From contig JACQSP010000032.1 in assembly GCA_016205905.1 (NCBI GenBank), forward strand, positions 1-6,821: 6,821 bases of DNA, given 5' to 3'. Below, piece by piece: positions 1-5,824 of this stretch. Every line of letters begins with the position of its first letter. Position 1 is the stretch's first letter. Both the position numbers and the translations under genes were made by a program. This DNA is from Candidatus Woesearchaeota archaeon (GTDB lineage: Archaea > Nanobdellota > Nanobdellia > Woesearchaeales > DSVV01). The notes beneath the pieces were generated by a model that was not told where the DNA came from, searched no databases, and saw only the letters and a program-made list of their open reading frames with translations.

Positions 1-93
1 AAGTGCGCTATATGAGTTGTACTTTCAAGCTGTCAAGCTTTCTAACTTTCAAACATTTTTCGTAAGACGTGTGGCTGCGTCCAGGAACTAAAC
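1..93 (+). repeat. Intergenic octamer-hairpin repeat, copy 1 (cut by window edge)
   Basis: Positions 21-54 match 5901-5934 at 33 of 34 bases; the only difference is G29 versus A. Both copies end in the same 13-mer, CCAGGAACTAAAC (81-93 here). The window starts inside the left arm: AAGT at 1-4 can pair with ACTT at 21-24 across a 16-nt loop (5-20), the same arm/loop geometry as the full copy near 5853-5932. The right arm is made of 8-nt units of the form ACTTTCAA. The element lies 43 bp past the stop codon of the minus-strand taw3 gene. No coding sequence is visible in it. It may be a MITE-like or REP-like intergenic element, but its left end is outside the window. Confidence 0.75.
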
Positions 94-109
94 TAAAAAG
101 GCAAGTTTT

Positions 110-124
110 ATTTAATCATTAAAT
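110..124. repeat. Short perfect dyad downstream of taw3
   Basis: ATTTAAT-C-ATTAAAT is a perfect 7-bp inverted repeat with a single central base, 12 bp past the taw3 stop codon. The one-base centre rules out a normal RNA hairpin, so it would be a protein-binding dyad if anything. In DNA this AT-rich it may be chance. On the minus strand a T5 run follows at 95-99 and could help end taw3 transcription. Confidence 0.25.
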
Positions 125-135
125 GCTATATTTAA

Positions 136-750
136 TTATATCTTACTTTTAATCTTTTCATAAAACAAATCTATCCTTTCTTTATTTCTCATTAATTTAT
201 TGTTTGCTTCTTCTATGATAAACCGCAAGTAATCCTCTGAAATCATTAGTTTTTTATCTTTGGCTATTGGCACATCTAAGGTATCAACACCAACTAATTC
301 AACAATTATTTTTTTGTTTGCTGAGATAATGCCTCCGCGCTTAAAGCCAACAGAAGATGCAAGATTAATCAACTCAACTGCTTTTTCCACGCTTGTTGCA
401 GCAATATGAAGTATGATTGGCTCAAATCTTAGATAAACAGTGTCTTTTACAGATTTAATAGCTTCTAAATGCTTGATAATATCTTTAACAGCCACTTCTT
501 CATGGCTCACGAAAAGCCATTTAGTATTGTATTTTCTTTTATTTTGTGGAAGCGCGACAACAATAATCCTTCCAGAACAAGAAGATGTTGTATAAAAATC
601 TTTTTTTGAATTAATAAGCTCTAACAGTGGCTTTATCAGCGCATCAATGCTGCCTTTTTTAGACTTGTCAATAGTCTTCATTTTATATAAGCACTGTTTT
701 TTGTCGTTGTTAAAAGCAAGATTATTAATTATATGTTTATTATTAATCAT
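136..750 (-). CDS. taw3: tRNA(Phe) wyosine-derivative methyltransferase Taw3 (TYW3 family)
   Basis: Probable SAM-dependent methyltransferase that N4-methylates the wyosine-type tricyclic base at position 37 of tRNA-Phe. It is a cytosolic enzyme of the archaeal/eukaryotic wybutosine pathway. Family signatures are all visible: DKSKKGSID (residues 28-36), the hallmark TTSSCSGRI (54-62), KWLFVSHE (77-84), LRFEPIILHI (107-116) and GFKRGGI (135-141). The C-terminal part (about 165-204) is helical. At 204 residues the length is normal. The first ATG is preferred over Met24 because F13 and K17/K18 fit the usual family N-terminus. A TATA-like box about 26 bp upstream, with no Shine-Dalgarno, also suggests a leaderless mRNA. 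The gene lies 99 bp after the nucleotidyltransferase gene on the same strand but seems to have its own promoter. No other wyosine genes are in the window. Confidence 0.93.
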   Translation of the reverse strand: MINNKHIINNLAFNNDKKQCLYKMKTIDKSKKGSIDALIKPLLELINSKKDFYTTSSCSGRIIVVALPQNKRKYNTKWLFVSHEEVAVKDIIKHLEAIKSVKDTVYLRFEPIILHIAATSVEKAVELINLASSVGFKRGGIISANKKIIVELVGVDTLDVPIAKDKKLMISEDYLRFIIEEANNKLMRNKERIDLFYEKIKSKI

Positions 751-772
751 TTATACTAAGAAAAAGATTAAG

Positions 773-782
773 ATTTTAAAAA
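773..782 (-). promoter_or_regulatory. TATA-like box of taw3
   Basis: Reading the minus strand, TTTTTAAAAT is centred about 26 bp before the ATG at 750. Transcription would then start at or next to the start codon, giving a leaderless mRNA. No Shine-Dalgarno precedes the ATG, which agrees. The assignment rests on spacing and composition only. Confidence 0.5.
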
Positions 783-849
783 GTTAATTGAATCGAAAGA
801 CACATATTGAATATCATATCTGCTAAATCTACTTACCTTCTTAACAGAC

Positions 850-1632
850 TTATCTAACTCTTTTCATCTCTTCTGTGAAGAATTTTGCTTTTTCAAGCAA
901 ATGATCCCATTCTTTGCCAGACATTTCAATTATTTCCCTGTGCAGAATCTTTCTGGAAAGAATATAGAATTCCCGCATTATAGACGGGCATCTTTTATTA
1001 ACCAAACCTTGCTTGACTAATTTTCTTTCAATGTGCTCGTGAATATCTTTTGGCGACGGCGGGATTTCCTGCAATTTCATTAAAGCAGCATGGGCTGAAT
1101 CTATCACAGACCAATATAAATCCATGGCTGCCTGAAGGATTTTCATTTGTGAATTATGCAGCACAGAAGCACTCCTTGCATAATATGCGTTTGTTGCCTC
1201 TTGGCTTGGCCTGATTCTCCCTTCATACAACAAAAGCTGTAAAGGATAGAAAAAACCTGTGTCGACCAAAGCAATGCCTGTTCTTAAGATATTTACACCC
1301 AATGGGTCGCCTACGCGCATATATTCCCAGAAACTTGTAAATCTCAGTGTTGTGACGTGGAGTCTTAGCGATGTTTCCCTCGCAATCTTTTCCACAACAA
1401 TTCTGTATGTTTCTATTATTTCTGGTGTTAAATAAAAAGTGACATTATCTACAATAATAAGAATATCAATATCGCCTTTAGATTCTGTCTGGCCGCCAAA
1501 GATAACTATTGCGCGGATAAAAGCGCCGAATTCTTTAAAAGTTGCAGACGCAAATTTTCTGGCAGTGTCATAATCTTCTTTAGGATACTTTGCTGCCAAA
1601 GGCACATCTTTTTTTTCGATTTTTGATTTCAT
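850..1632 (-). CDS. Nucleotidyltransferase-domain protein with C-terminal HEPN-like region (MNT-HEPN fusion)
   Basis: Residues about 25-135 form a DNA polymerase beta-type nucleotidyltransferase domain. The signature runs GG at 46-47, then GDIDILI at 53-59, with D54 and D56 as metal-binding acids. The strand where a third acidic residue is usual (about 88-96, LRLHVTTLR) has none, so catalysis may be weak or lost. Residues about 145-235 are all-helical and resemble HEPN domains: a Y/A-rich helix (DLYWSVIDSAHAAL, 171-184), then helices about 197-210 and 217-232. A standard HEPN RX4-6H motif is not evident in the last helix, which has RKILHRE (R227, H231); R153-X5-H159 lies at the start of the domain. 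MNT and HEPN are commonly separate adjacent toxin-antitoxin genes; here they are one chain of 260 residues. The substrate is unknown. No Shine-Dalgarno is visible before the ATG. Confidence 0.75.
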   Translation of the reverse strand: MKSKIEKKDVPLAAKYPKEDYDTARKFASATFKEFGAFIRAIVIFGGQTESKGDIDILIIVDNVTFYLTPEIIETYRIVVEKIARETSLRLHVTTLRFTSFWEYMRVGDPLGVNILRTGIALVDTGFFYPLQLLLYEGRIRPSQEATNAYYARSASVLHNSQMKILQAAMDLYWSVIDSAHAALMKLQEIPPSPKDIHEHIERKLVKQGLVNKRCPSIMREFYILSRKILHREIIEMSGKEWDHLLEKAKFFTEEMKRVR

Positions 1633-1843
1633 GGTTATTAATTTGTTTTTAATTTGTTATTTTGCTGTTATTTTATTAATCTGTTTTTTGTCGGTTATTT
1701 TTTTGTTATCAATTCATTGTTATCTATTCACTTTCATGCTTAAATTTAGATTTTTATCTATAATTATCTGCCTTTATCTATTTAGAATACTTAGCCTTTA
1801 TAATGTTTTATTACTTTTCGAGAATGGTGAAACATGGATTAAC
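1633..1843. other. T-rich divergent intergenic region with degenerate TGTTATTTT-like repeats
   Basis: This stretch separates the divergent nucleotidyltransferase and isoprenyl synthase genes and must hold the start signals of both. From about 1639 to 1730 the plus strand is a run of loosely repeated words such as TTGTTATTTT. Any plus-strand reading gives an F/L/I-rich peptide, which explains the spurious membrane-like open frame there. No clear TATA box at the right spacing is seen for the minus-strand gene. I see no RNA gene. Confidence 0.5.
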
Positions 1844-1851
1844 TTTAAATA
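1844..1851 (+). promoter_or_regulatory. TATA box of the isoprenyl diphosphate synthase gene
   Basis: TTTAAATA is centred about 28 bp before the ATG at 1876. No Shine-Dalgarno lies between them, only an AT-rich stretch. This fits a leaderless or near-leaderless archaeal transcript and supports the chosen start codon. Confidence 0.6.
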
Positions 1852-1875
1852 TAGCTGTTCCTTTAACCATTTAAA

Positions 1876-3090
1876 ATGCCAAAACATTCTTTACCTGATT
1901 GGAGTGGGGCTTATTCTGAGATAATTGATGAAGCAATAGAACAACTTCTTCAGAAAGCAAGATTAAGAAGCAGTGTTGACATTTTCATGCCATTAATAAA
2001 ATCTGCAACAAAACGCGGCAGAAAATTACGCTCTTCACTTGTGTTAAGATATCTGGACTGGGAAAATTTCTCAAAAAGTAGAGGAGAGAAATCTTTTTCA
2101 AAAGGTGTGGAAGAGAGTATGAAGAAGAAAACGTTTTCAAAAGAAGGTGAATATGATATAAGCAAGGTAACTCTTTTAAAAGAAGGTGAACCTTACAAAG
2201 ATTTACTCGAAGGTTTATCAGCAATTGAACTTCTTCATTCTGCTTCATGCATTCTTGATGATATTATTGACGGCGACACACAAAGAAGAGGTGTTCCATC
2301 TTTTCATGTAAGAGAAGGTGCTCCAGAGGCTCAGCTTGTTGTTCTTGAAACAGTTTTACTTTCATATTACATAAATAATCCCCGAATAAGGCGTGAAATA
2401 ATTGATGCTACACGTCTTATGCTGCAAGGTGAAGCATGCGATTCATTCCCATTTGAAAAATTCATAAAGTTAGTATGGCAAGATATAACAAGTCGAGATA
2501 GAACAAGTCAAGACAGAACAAGAAACCATAATTGTTTATTAGATAGTTATGTATTAAAAACAGCGCCTTCTTTTGCAGTTTCACATAAAATAATTGGCAT
2601 TGCTTATGAATTAAGTGAAACAGAAACAACTGCATTAGAAAAATATGGGCATTCTCTCGGGGTGTTTTATCAGTATGCTAATGATTATCATGATACATTC
2701 AGTATATCACCTGATGTTAGAGGCCATTCTTCTGATACAGCAAGAGTAACTCTATCTATGCCACTCTTAATTGCGTTAAGCAGAGAAAATGATTATTATA
2801 ATGGAATTATAGGCAAGCCTATGCCACGATCTGAAATTTCAGGTTTAGTACAAAAAATGAGAGATGAGGGCATTGAAGACGAGGCAAGAAACCTGCTTGA
2901 ACAATCGAAATTAAATGTTCTTCAGAATTATCCCAAACTAGCCAATAATTCGTTGAATCGCTCAGGTGAATTGCTTTGTCCAGATGAATTACTTTGTTCT
3001 GATAAATCATTTTGTCCAGATGAATTATTAGGACTTGTAGATATTATTAGTAAAAGTGATTTTTGGAGTTATTCATATAGTAATATGTAA
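1876..3090 (+). CDS. Trans-isoprenyl (polyprenyl) diphosphate synthase, enlarged by in-frame repeats
   Basis: All-alpha isoprenyl diphosphate synthase, which condenses isopentenyl diphosphate with an allylic diphosphate for lipids or polyprenyl carriers. Landmarks in order are: GRKLR (48-52, for the usual GGKR-P), HSASCILDDIID with the first aspartate-rich motif DDIID (128-132), RR (137-138), KTA (228-230), FYQ (264-266) and the second aspartate-rich motif as NDYHD (269-273), with Asn for the first Asp. ARVTLSMP (289-296) stands where GKxTLP is usual. At 404 residues it is longer than the usual 300-350. The excess is in three places: a charged low-complexity insert (about 62-107) with repeated FSK/KEGE words, a TSRDRTSQDRTR insert (205-216), and a cysteine-bearing hexapeptide repeat (365-384). 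Chain length cannot be read from this. The promoter spacing supports the start. Confidence 0.85.
   Translation: MPKHSLPDWSGAYSEIIDEAIEQLLQKARLRSSVDIFMPLIKSATKRGRKLRSSLVLRYLDWENFSKSRGEKSFSKGVEESMKKKTFSKEGEYDISKVTLLKEGEPYKDLLEGLSAIELLHSASCILDDIIDGDTQRRGVPSFHVREGAPEAQLVVLETVLLSYYINNPRIRREIIDATRLMLQGEACDSFPFEKFIKLVWQDITSRDRTSQDRTRNHNCLLDSYVLKTAPSFAVSHKIIGIAYELSETETTALEKYGHSLGVFYQYANDYHDTFSISPDVRGHSSDTARVTLSMPLLIALSRENDYYNGIIGKPMPRSEISGLVQKMRDEGIEDEARNLLEQSKLNVLQNYPKLANNSLNRSGELLCPDELLCSDKSFCPDELLGLVDIISKSDFWSYSYSNM
2487..2522 (+). repeat. In-frame 15-nt tandem repeat inside the isoprenyl synthase gene
   Basis: Two adjacent 15-nt units, 2487-2501 and 2502-2516, agree at 13 of 15 bases and are followed by a 6-nt partial third copy (2517-2522). 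They encode the TSRDR/TSQDR repeat. The frame is kept, so the repeat lengthens a loop between conserved helices without breaking the protein. Replication slippage is the simplest origin. Confidence 0.8.
2968..3030 (+). repeat. In-frame 18-nt tandem repeat encoding a Cys-containing hexapeptide
   Basis: Three 18-nt units (2968-2985, 2986-3003, 3004-3021) and a 9-nt partial fourth encode ELLCPD, ELLCSD, KSFCPD and ELL. Each full unit carries one Cys in the same place. The block sits near the C-terminus of the isoprenyl synthase, after the catalytic core. Confidence 0.85.
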
Positions 3091-3099
3091 AAAAAAGGC

Positions 3100-3114
3100 A
3101 TAAGCTTTATAAAT
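3100..3114 (+). promoter_or_regulatory. BRE/TATA promoter of the thermosome gene
   Basis: ATAAGCTTTATAAAT has the look of a strong archaeal BRE/TATA element. It matches the dedA promoter block (5074-5088) at 14 of 15 bases. It lies 10 bp past the isoprenyl synthase stop, so the thermosome is probably transcribed on its own. The predicted start near 3133-3138 gives a leader of about 150 nt. A weaker TATA-like TTAAAATA at 3215-3222 would give a leader of about 40 nt. Which is used cannot be decided from sequence. Confidence 0.6.
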
Positions 3115-3268
3115 CCTCCAAAATTCCATAAACTTAACTTAAAAGGGGTATGTATAAGAGTTATTAATCTTTTAACTAGTGCCATCAATGGTAAATTAAT
3201 AAATAATTAATCAGTTAAAATAGTAAACACAAGAAAAGTAGACAAAAGGATATAGTAAACAATAATAT

Positions 3269-3276
3269 GGTGGAGG
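3269..3276 (+). promoter_or_regulatory. Shine-Dalgarno site that sets the thermosome start
   Basis: GGTGGAGG closely matches the archaeal anti-Shine-Dalgarno and lies 8 nt before the ATG at 3285. It overlaps the upstream in-frame ATG at 3267, which has no good site of its own. The ATG at 3285 is therefore the better start. The protein then begins MTNQIQPIFILPEG, as thermosomes usually do. Confidence 0.8.
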
Positions 3277-3284
3277 CAGAGAAC

Positions 3285-4928
3285 ATGACAAACCAAATAC
3301 AACCAATCTTTATTTTGCCAGAAGGTTCACAAAGAACAACAGGCAGAAGCGCACAAAGAACAAATATTATGGCTGCAAAGCTTGTCGCTGAAACAGTAAG
3401 AACCACATTAGGGCCAAAAGGCATGGACAAGATGCTTGTCGACAGCCTTGGCGATGTTGTTGTCACAAATGACGGCGTCACAATCTTGCAGGAAATGAAC
3501 ATTGAGCACCCTGCTGCAAAGATGATTGTTGAGGTTGCAAAAACACAGGAGAATGAAGTCGGAGACGGAACGACAACTGCAGTTGTCATTGCAGGCGAAC
3601 TTCTCAAAAAAGCAGAAATCTTGCTTGAGCAGGAAATACATCCAACTGTGATTGCGAGAGGCTATAGATTAGCAGCAGAAAAATCATTGATTATTCTTAA
3701 TCAAATGGCTGAAAAAGTAACAGAAAATGATGATGAGCTTTTAAGACATATTGCCATGACTGCAATGACAGGAAAAGGCGCAGAAACATCAAAAGAGTTA
3801 TTGTCCAGTTTAATAGTCAAGGCAGTCAAATCTGTCATGGAAAAAGAGAACGGCAAATTAATGATAGACATCAGCAACATAAAGATAGAGAAAAAAACTG
3901 GCGGCAGTGTTGAGGATTCAGAGCTTATTAATGGCATACTTGTCGACAAGGAAAAGGTTCATTCTGGAATGCCAAGGATGGTTAAAAATGCAAAGATTGC
4001 TTTGATAGATTCAGCAATTGAAATAAAAAATACAGAGATTGAGGCAAAGATTCAGATAAGCGATCCATCACAAATACAGGCATTTATGGATCAGGAAGAA
4101 AGAATGTTAAGGAACATGGTTGAAAAGATTGCAAAATCTGGTGCAAATGTTGTATTCTGCCAAAAAGGCATTGATGACATGGCACAGCATTTCCTGGCAA
4201 AGAAAAATATCCTTGCTGTGAGAAGAGTGAAAAAATCAGACATGGAAGCATTGGCAAGGGCAACAGGCGCAAAGGTTGCAACTAATCTTGATGATTTAAA
4301 TGTAAATGATTTAGGAAAAGCAGGCATAGTAGAAGAGAAAAAGATTGGCGATGAAGACATGACTTATGTCAAGGAATGTGAAAATCCTAAGTCAGTAACA
4401 TTACTGTTAAGAGGAAGCACTGAACACGTTACCGACGAAGTAAAGAGAGCAATTGAAGACGGCATCGGCGATGTAACTGCTTCATTAAGAAACGGCGGCG
4501 TTGTAGCAGGTGCAGGCGCTCCTGAAATGGAACTTGCAAGAGAACTAAGAAAATATGCAGAGTCATTAAGCGGAAGAGAACAATTAGCGGTTAACAGCTT
4601 TGCTGAGGCTATCGAAGTAATTCCAAGAACACTTGCAGAAAATGCCGGAATTGACCCAATAGATATTCTTACTGAACTCAAATCTGCACACGACAAAGGC
4701 ATGAAATGGGCGGGAATTGATGTTTTCAGCGGCAAGGTAATGGATGCATGGAAGAATAATGTTATTGAGCCATTGAAGATAAAAACACAGGCAATAAGCT
4801 CAGCATCAGAAGTCGCGCAGATGATTTTGAGGATTGATGACGTGATTGCATCAGGCAAACCATCAGCAGGCGGAGATAAAATGCCGCCGGGAATGGGCGG
4901 TATGGGCGGCGATATGCCGATGTATTAA
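3285..4928 (+). CDS. ths: Thermosome subunit (group II chaperonin, Cpn60/TCP-1 family)
   Basis: ATP-driven cytosolic chaperonin subunit that assembles into a double ring with a built-in lid to fold proteins. At 547 residues it has normal length. Landmarks are QPIFILPEG (6-14), the nucleotide-binding GPKGMDKM (43-50) and TNDGVTIL (61-68), the ATPase motif GDGTTTAVV (93-101) with D94, the apical domain (about 215-365), and the returning equatorial domain with D392 and GGVVAGAGAPE (404-414; AGAGA where GGGA is usual). The tail is rich in Gly and Met (PPGMGGMGGDMPMY), resembling the GGM tails of chaperonins. Only one subunit gene is in the window, so a homo-oligomer or partners elsewhere are both possible. 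The start follows the Shine-Dalgarno at 3269-3276; starting at 3267 would add only six residues. Its long leader and good ribosome binding site set it apart from the leaderless neighbours and fit high, regulated expression. Confidence 0.97.
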   Translation: MTNQIQPIFILPEGSQRTTGRSAQRTNIMAAKLVAETVRTTLGPKGMDKMLVDSLGDVVVTNDGVTILQEMNIEHPAAKMIVEVAKTQENEVGDGTTTAVVIAGELLKKAEILLEQEIHPTVIARGYRLAAEKSLIILNQMAEKVTENDDELLRHIAMTAMTGKGAETSKELLSSLIVKAVKSVMEKENGKLMIDISNIKIEKKTGGSVEDSELINGILVDKEKVHSGMPRMVKNAKIALIDSAIEIKNTEIEAKIQISDPSQIQAFMDQEERMLRNMVEKIAKSGANVVFCQKGIDDMAQHFLAKKNILAVRRVKKSDMEALARATGAKVATNLDDLNVNDLGKAGIVEEKKIGDEDMTYVKECENPKSVTLLLRGSTEHVTDEVKRAIEDGIGDVTASLRNGGVVAGAGAPEMELARELRKYAESLSGREQLAVNSFAEAIEVIPRTLAENAGIDPIDILTELKSAHDKGMKWAGIDVFSGKVMDAWKNNVIEPLKIKTQAISSASEVAQMILRIDDVIASGKPSAGGDKMPPGMGGMGGDMPMY

Positions 4929-4945
4929 TAATGTTTGTAGTGTCT

Positions 4946-5038
4946 GTAAGAGTTGTAATTTGGTAAGAAGTTTGAAGTAGAGGTAGGATGGGCGACGTCG
5001 TCGTTACCTCTTACCTCATACTTCTTACCTCTTACTTT
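4946..5038. repeat. Long imperfect hairpin built of 7-nt repeats, between ths and dedA
   Basis: The left arm 4962-4985 pairs with the right arm 5005-5029 at 22 of 24 positions with one extra base on the right, around a GC-richer 19-nt loop (4986-5004) that contains the palindrome GACGTC. An outer pair, GTAAGAG at 4946-4952 with CTCTTAC at 5029-5035, could extend it. The right side is five tandem heptamers from 5004 to 5038: TTACCTC three times, plus the variants ATACTTC and TTACTTT. The element starts 17 bp after the thermosome stop and ends 35 bp before the dedA promoter block. It could end thermosome transcription, protect the 3' end, or be a mobile or slippage-made repeat. It has no T-run directly after the right arm. 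Confidence 0.8.
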
Positions 5039-5073
5039 AAATTCATTACCTTACAAGCCAATATTATTTTTGA

Positions 5074-5088
5074 ATAAGTTTTATAAAT
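5074..5088 (+). promoter_or_regulatory. BRE/TATA promoter of dedA
   Basis: ATAAGTTTTATAAAT has its TATA core (5080-5087) centred about 27 bp before the ATG at 5111, and no Shine-Dalgarno lies between. This predicts a leaderless mRNA and supports the start codon. The block differs from the thermosome promoter by one base in 15. Confidence 0.7.
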
Positions 5089-5110
5089 AAACGTCGCATT
5101 TAACATTCTC

Positions 5111-5746
5111 ATGGCCATAATCTCAGAAGCATTAGGATACATAGGATTAATGAGTGTAAACATAATATCTTTTTTAGGTTATGGGGGAGTATTTTTCCTG
5201 ATGGTACTTGAAAGTATGGTCTTTCCAGTTCCGTCTGAGCTTGTGATGCCTTTTGCAGGATTTCTTATAGCCAACGGCAAGATGAGTTTTCTTTTTGTAA
5301 TTATATTCAGTTCACTCGGAAGTTTAGTCGGCTCATTAATTTCTTATTATATTGGAAGATATGGAGGAAACAAAGTTATTCTAAAATTTGGAAAATATAT
5401 GTTTCTCGACGAAACAGATCTTATGAAAACAGAGAAATGGTTCAGTGAAAGAGGAGAAAAGACAGTATTCATCAGCAGATTTATTCCAGTAGTAAGGCAT
5501 CTTATATCTATCCCTGCAGGAATAGGAAAAATGAACTTTAAGAAATTCTGTTTTTACACAATTATCGGCGCAGCAATGTGGAACACATTTCTGGCGTATA
5601 TTGGCTTTTTGCTTGGCAAAAATTGGGAGCTTGTAAAACATTATTCTGAATTTATTTCTATACCAACAGCGATAATTCTTGCAATTGTTTGCAGCTATTT
5701 TATTTATAGGCATATAAGGAATAAGATGAATAAAAGTAGAATTTAG
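5111..5746 (+). CDS. DedA-family integral membrane protein (SNARE-associated/VTT domain)
   Basis: Polytopic membrane protein of 211 residues, normal for DedA. Family motifs are clear: E34 with PVPSE (39-43) and AGFLIANG (49-56), G70/G74 leading into YYIGRYGG (79-86), then FSERGEKTVFISRFIPVVRH (111-130) with R123 and R129, the PAG loop (135-137), and IGAAMW (152-157). Hydrophobic stretches lie at about 10-35, 44-55, 58-82, 147-169 and 181-199; 119-139 is probably a re-entrant segment. Some bacterial DedA proteins move undecaprenyl phosphate or other lipids across the membrane. In an archaeon an isoprenoid lipid carrier such as dolichyl phosphate would be the analogous cargo, but that is inference. 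The basic C-terminus (RHIRNKMNKSR) probably faces the cytoplasm. It is a single-gene unit with its own promoter, convergent with the ACT/HTH gene. Confidence 0.92.
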   Translation: MAIISEALGYIGLMSVNIISFLGYGGVFFLMVLESMVFPVPSELVMPFAGFLIANGKMSFLFVIIFSSLGSLVGSLISYYIGRYGGNKVILKFGKYMFLDETDLMKTEKWFSERGEKTVFISRFIPVVRHLISIPAGIGKMNFKKFCFYTIIGAAMWNTFLAYIGFLLGKNWELVKHYSEFISIPTAIILAIVCSYFIYRHIRNKMNKSRI

Positions 5747-5766
5747 TATTTGTTTAGTTGATGTCC

Positions 5767-5790
5767 TTTTTCTTATCTTAACTTCTTTTT
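5767..5790 (+). terminator. T-rich terminator region after dedA
   Basis: Two T5 runs (5767-5771 and 5786-5790) in a T-rich stretch start about 20 bp after the dedA stop. Archaeal termination commonly uses oligo-T runs without a hairpin. The call rests on composition and position. Confidence 0.4.
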
Positions 5791-5824
5791 ATCGCCCACA
5801 ATCCATTTTTCCGTTTCCAGCACG

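Noticed and set aside
806..817. ATATTGAATAT palindrome between the nucleotidyltransferase and taw3 genes
   Set aside because: Short and wholly AT apart from the centre; expected by chance in this composition, and upstream of the TATA-like box with no second copy.
1631..1924. Plus-strand open frame of 97 codons, F/L/I-rich and membrane-like
   Set aside because: It lies in T-rich intergenic repeats, where any frame reads as hydrophobic, and it overlaps the real isoprenyl synthase start in another frame. No ribosome site or TATA box fits.
3150..3167. Five-codon upstream ORF (MYKSY) in the thermosome leader, just after AAAAGGGG
   Set aside because: The G-run is only 1 nt from the ATG, too close for a Shine-Dalgarno, and such a short frame is expected by chance.
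3267..3284. Earlier ATG for the thermosome, adding MVEAEN
   Set aside because: The strong GGTGGAGG overlaps this start and is placed correctly for the ATG at 3285.
3215..3607. Minus-strand open frame of 130 codons over the thermosome start
   Set aside because: Antisense shadow of the conserved chaperonin N-terminus and its leader; no ribosome site.
4364..4858. Long minus-strand open frame opposite the thermosome
   Set aside because: Antisense shadow of a strongly conserved gene; the translation is S/A/F-rich with no recognisable domain and no start signals.
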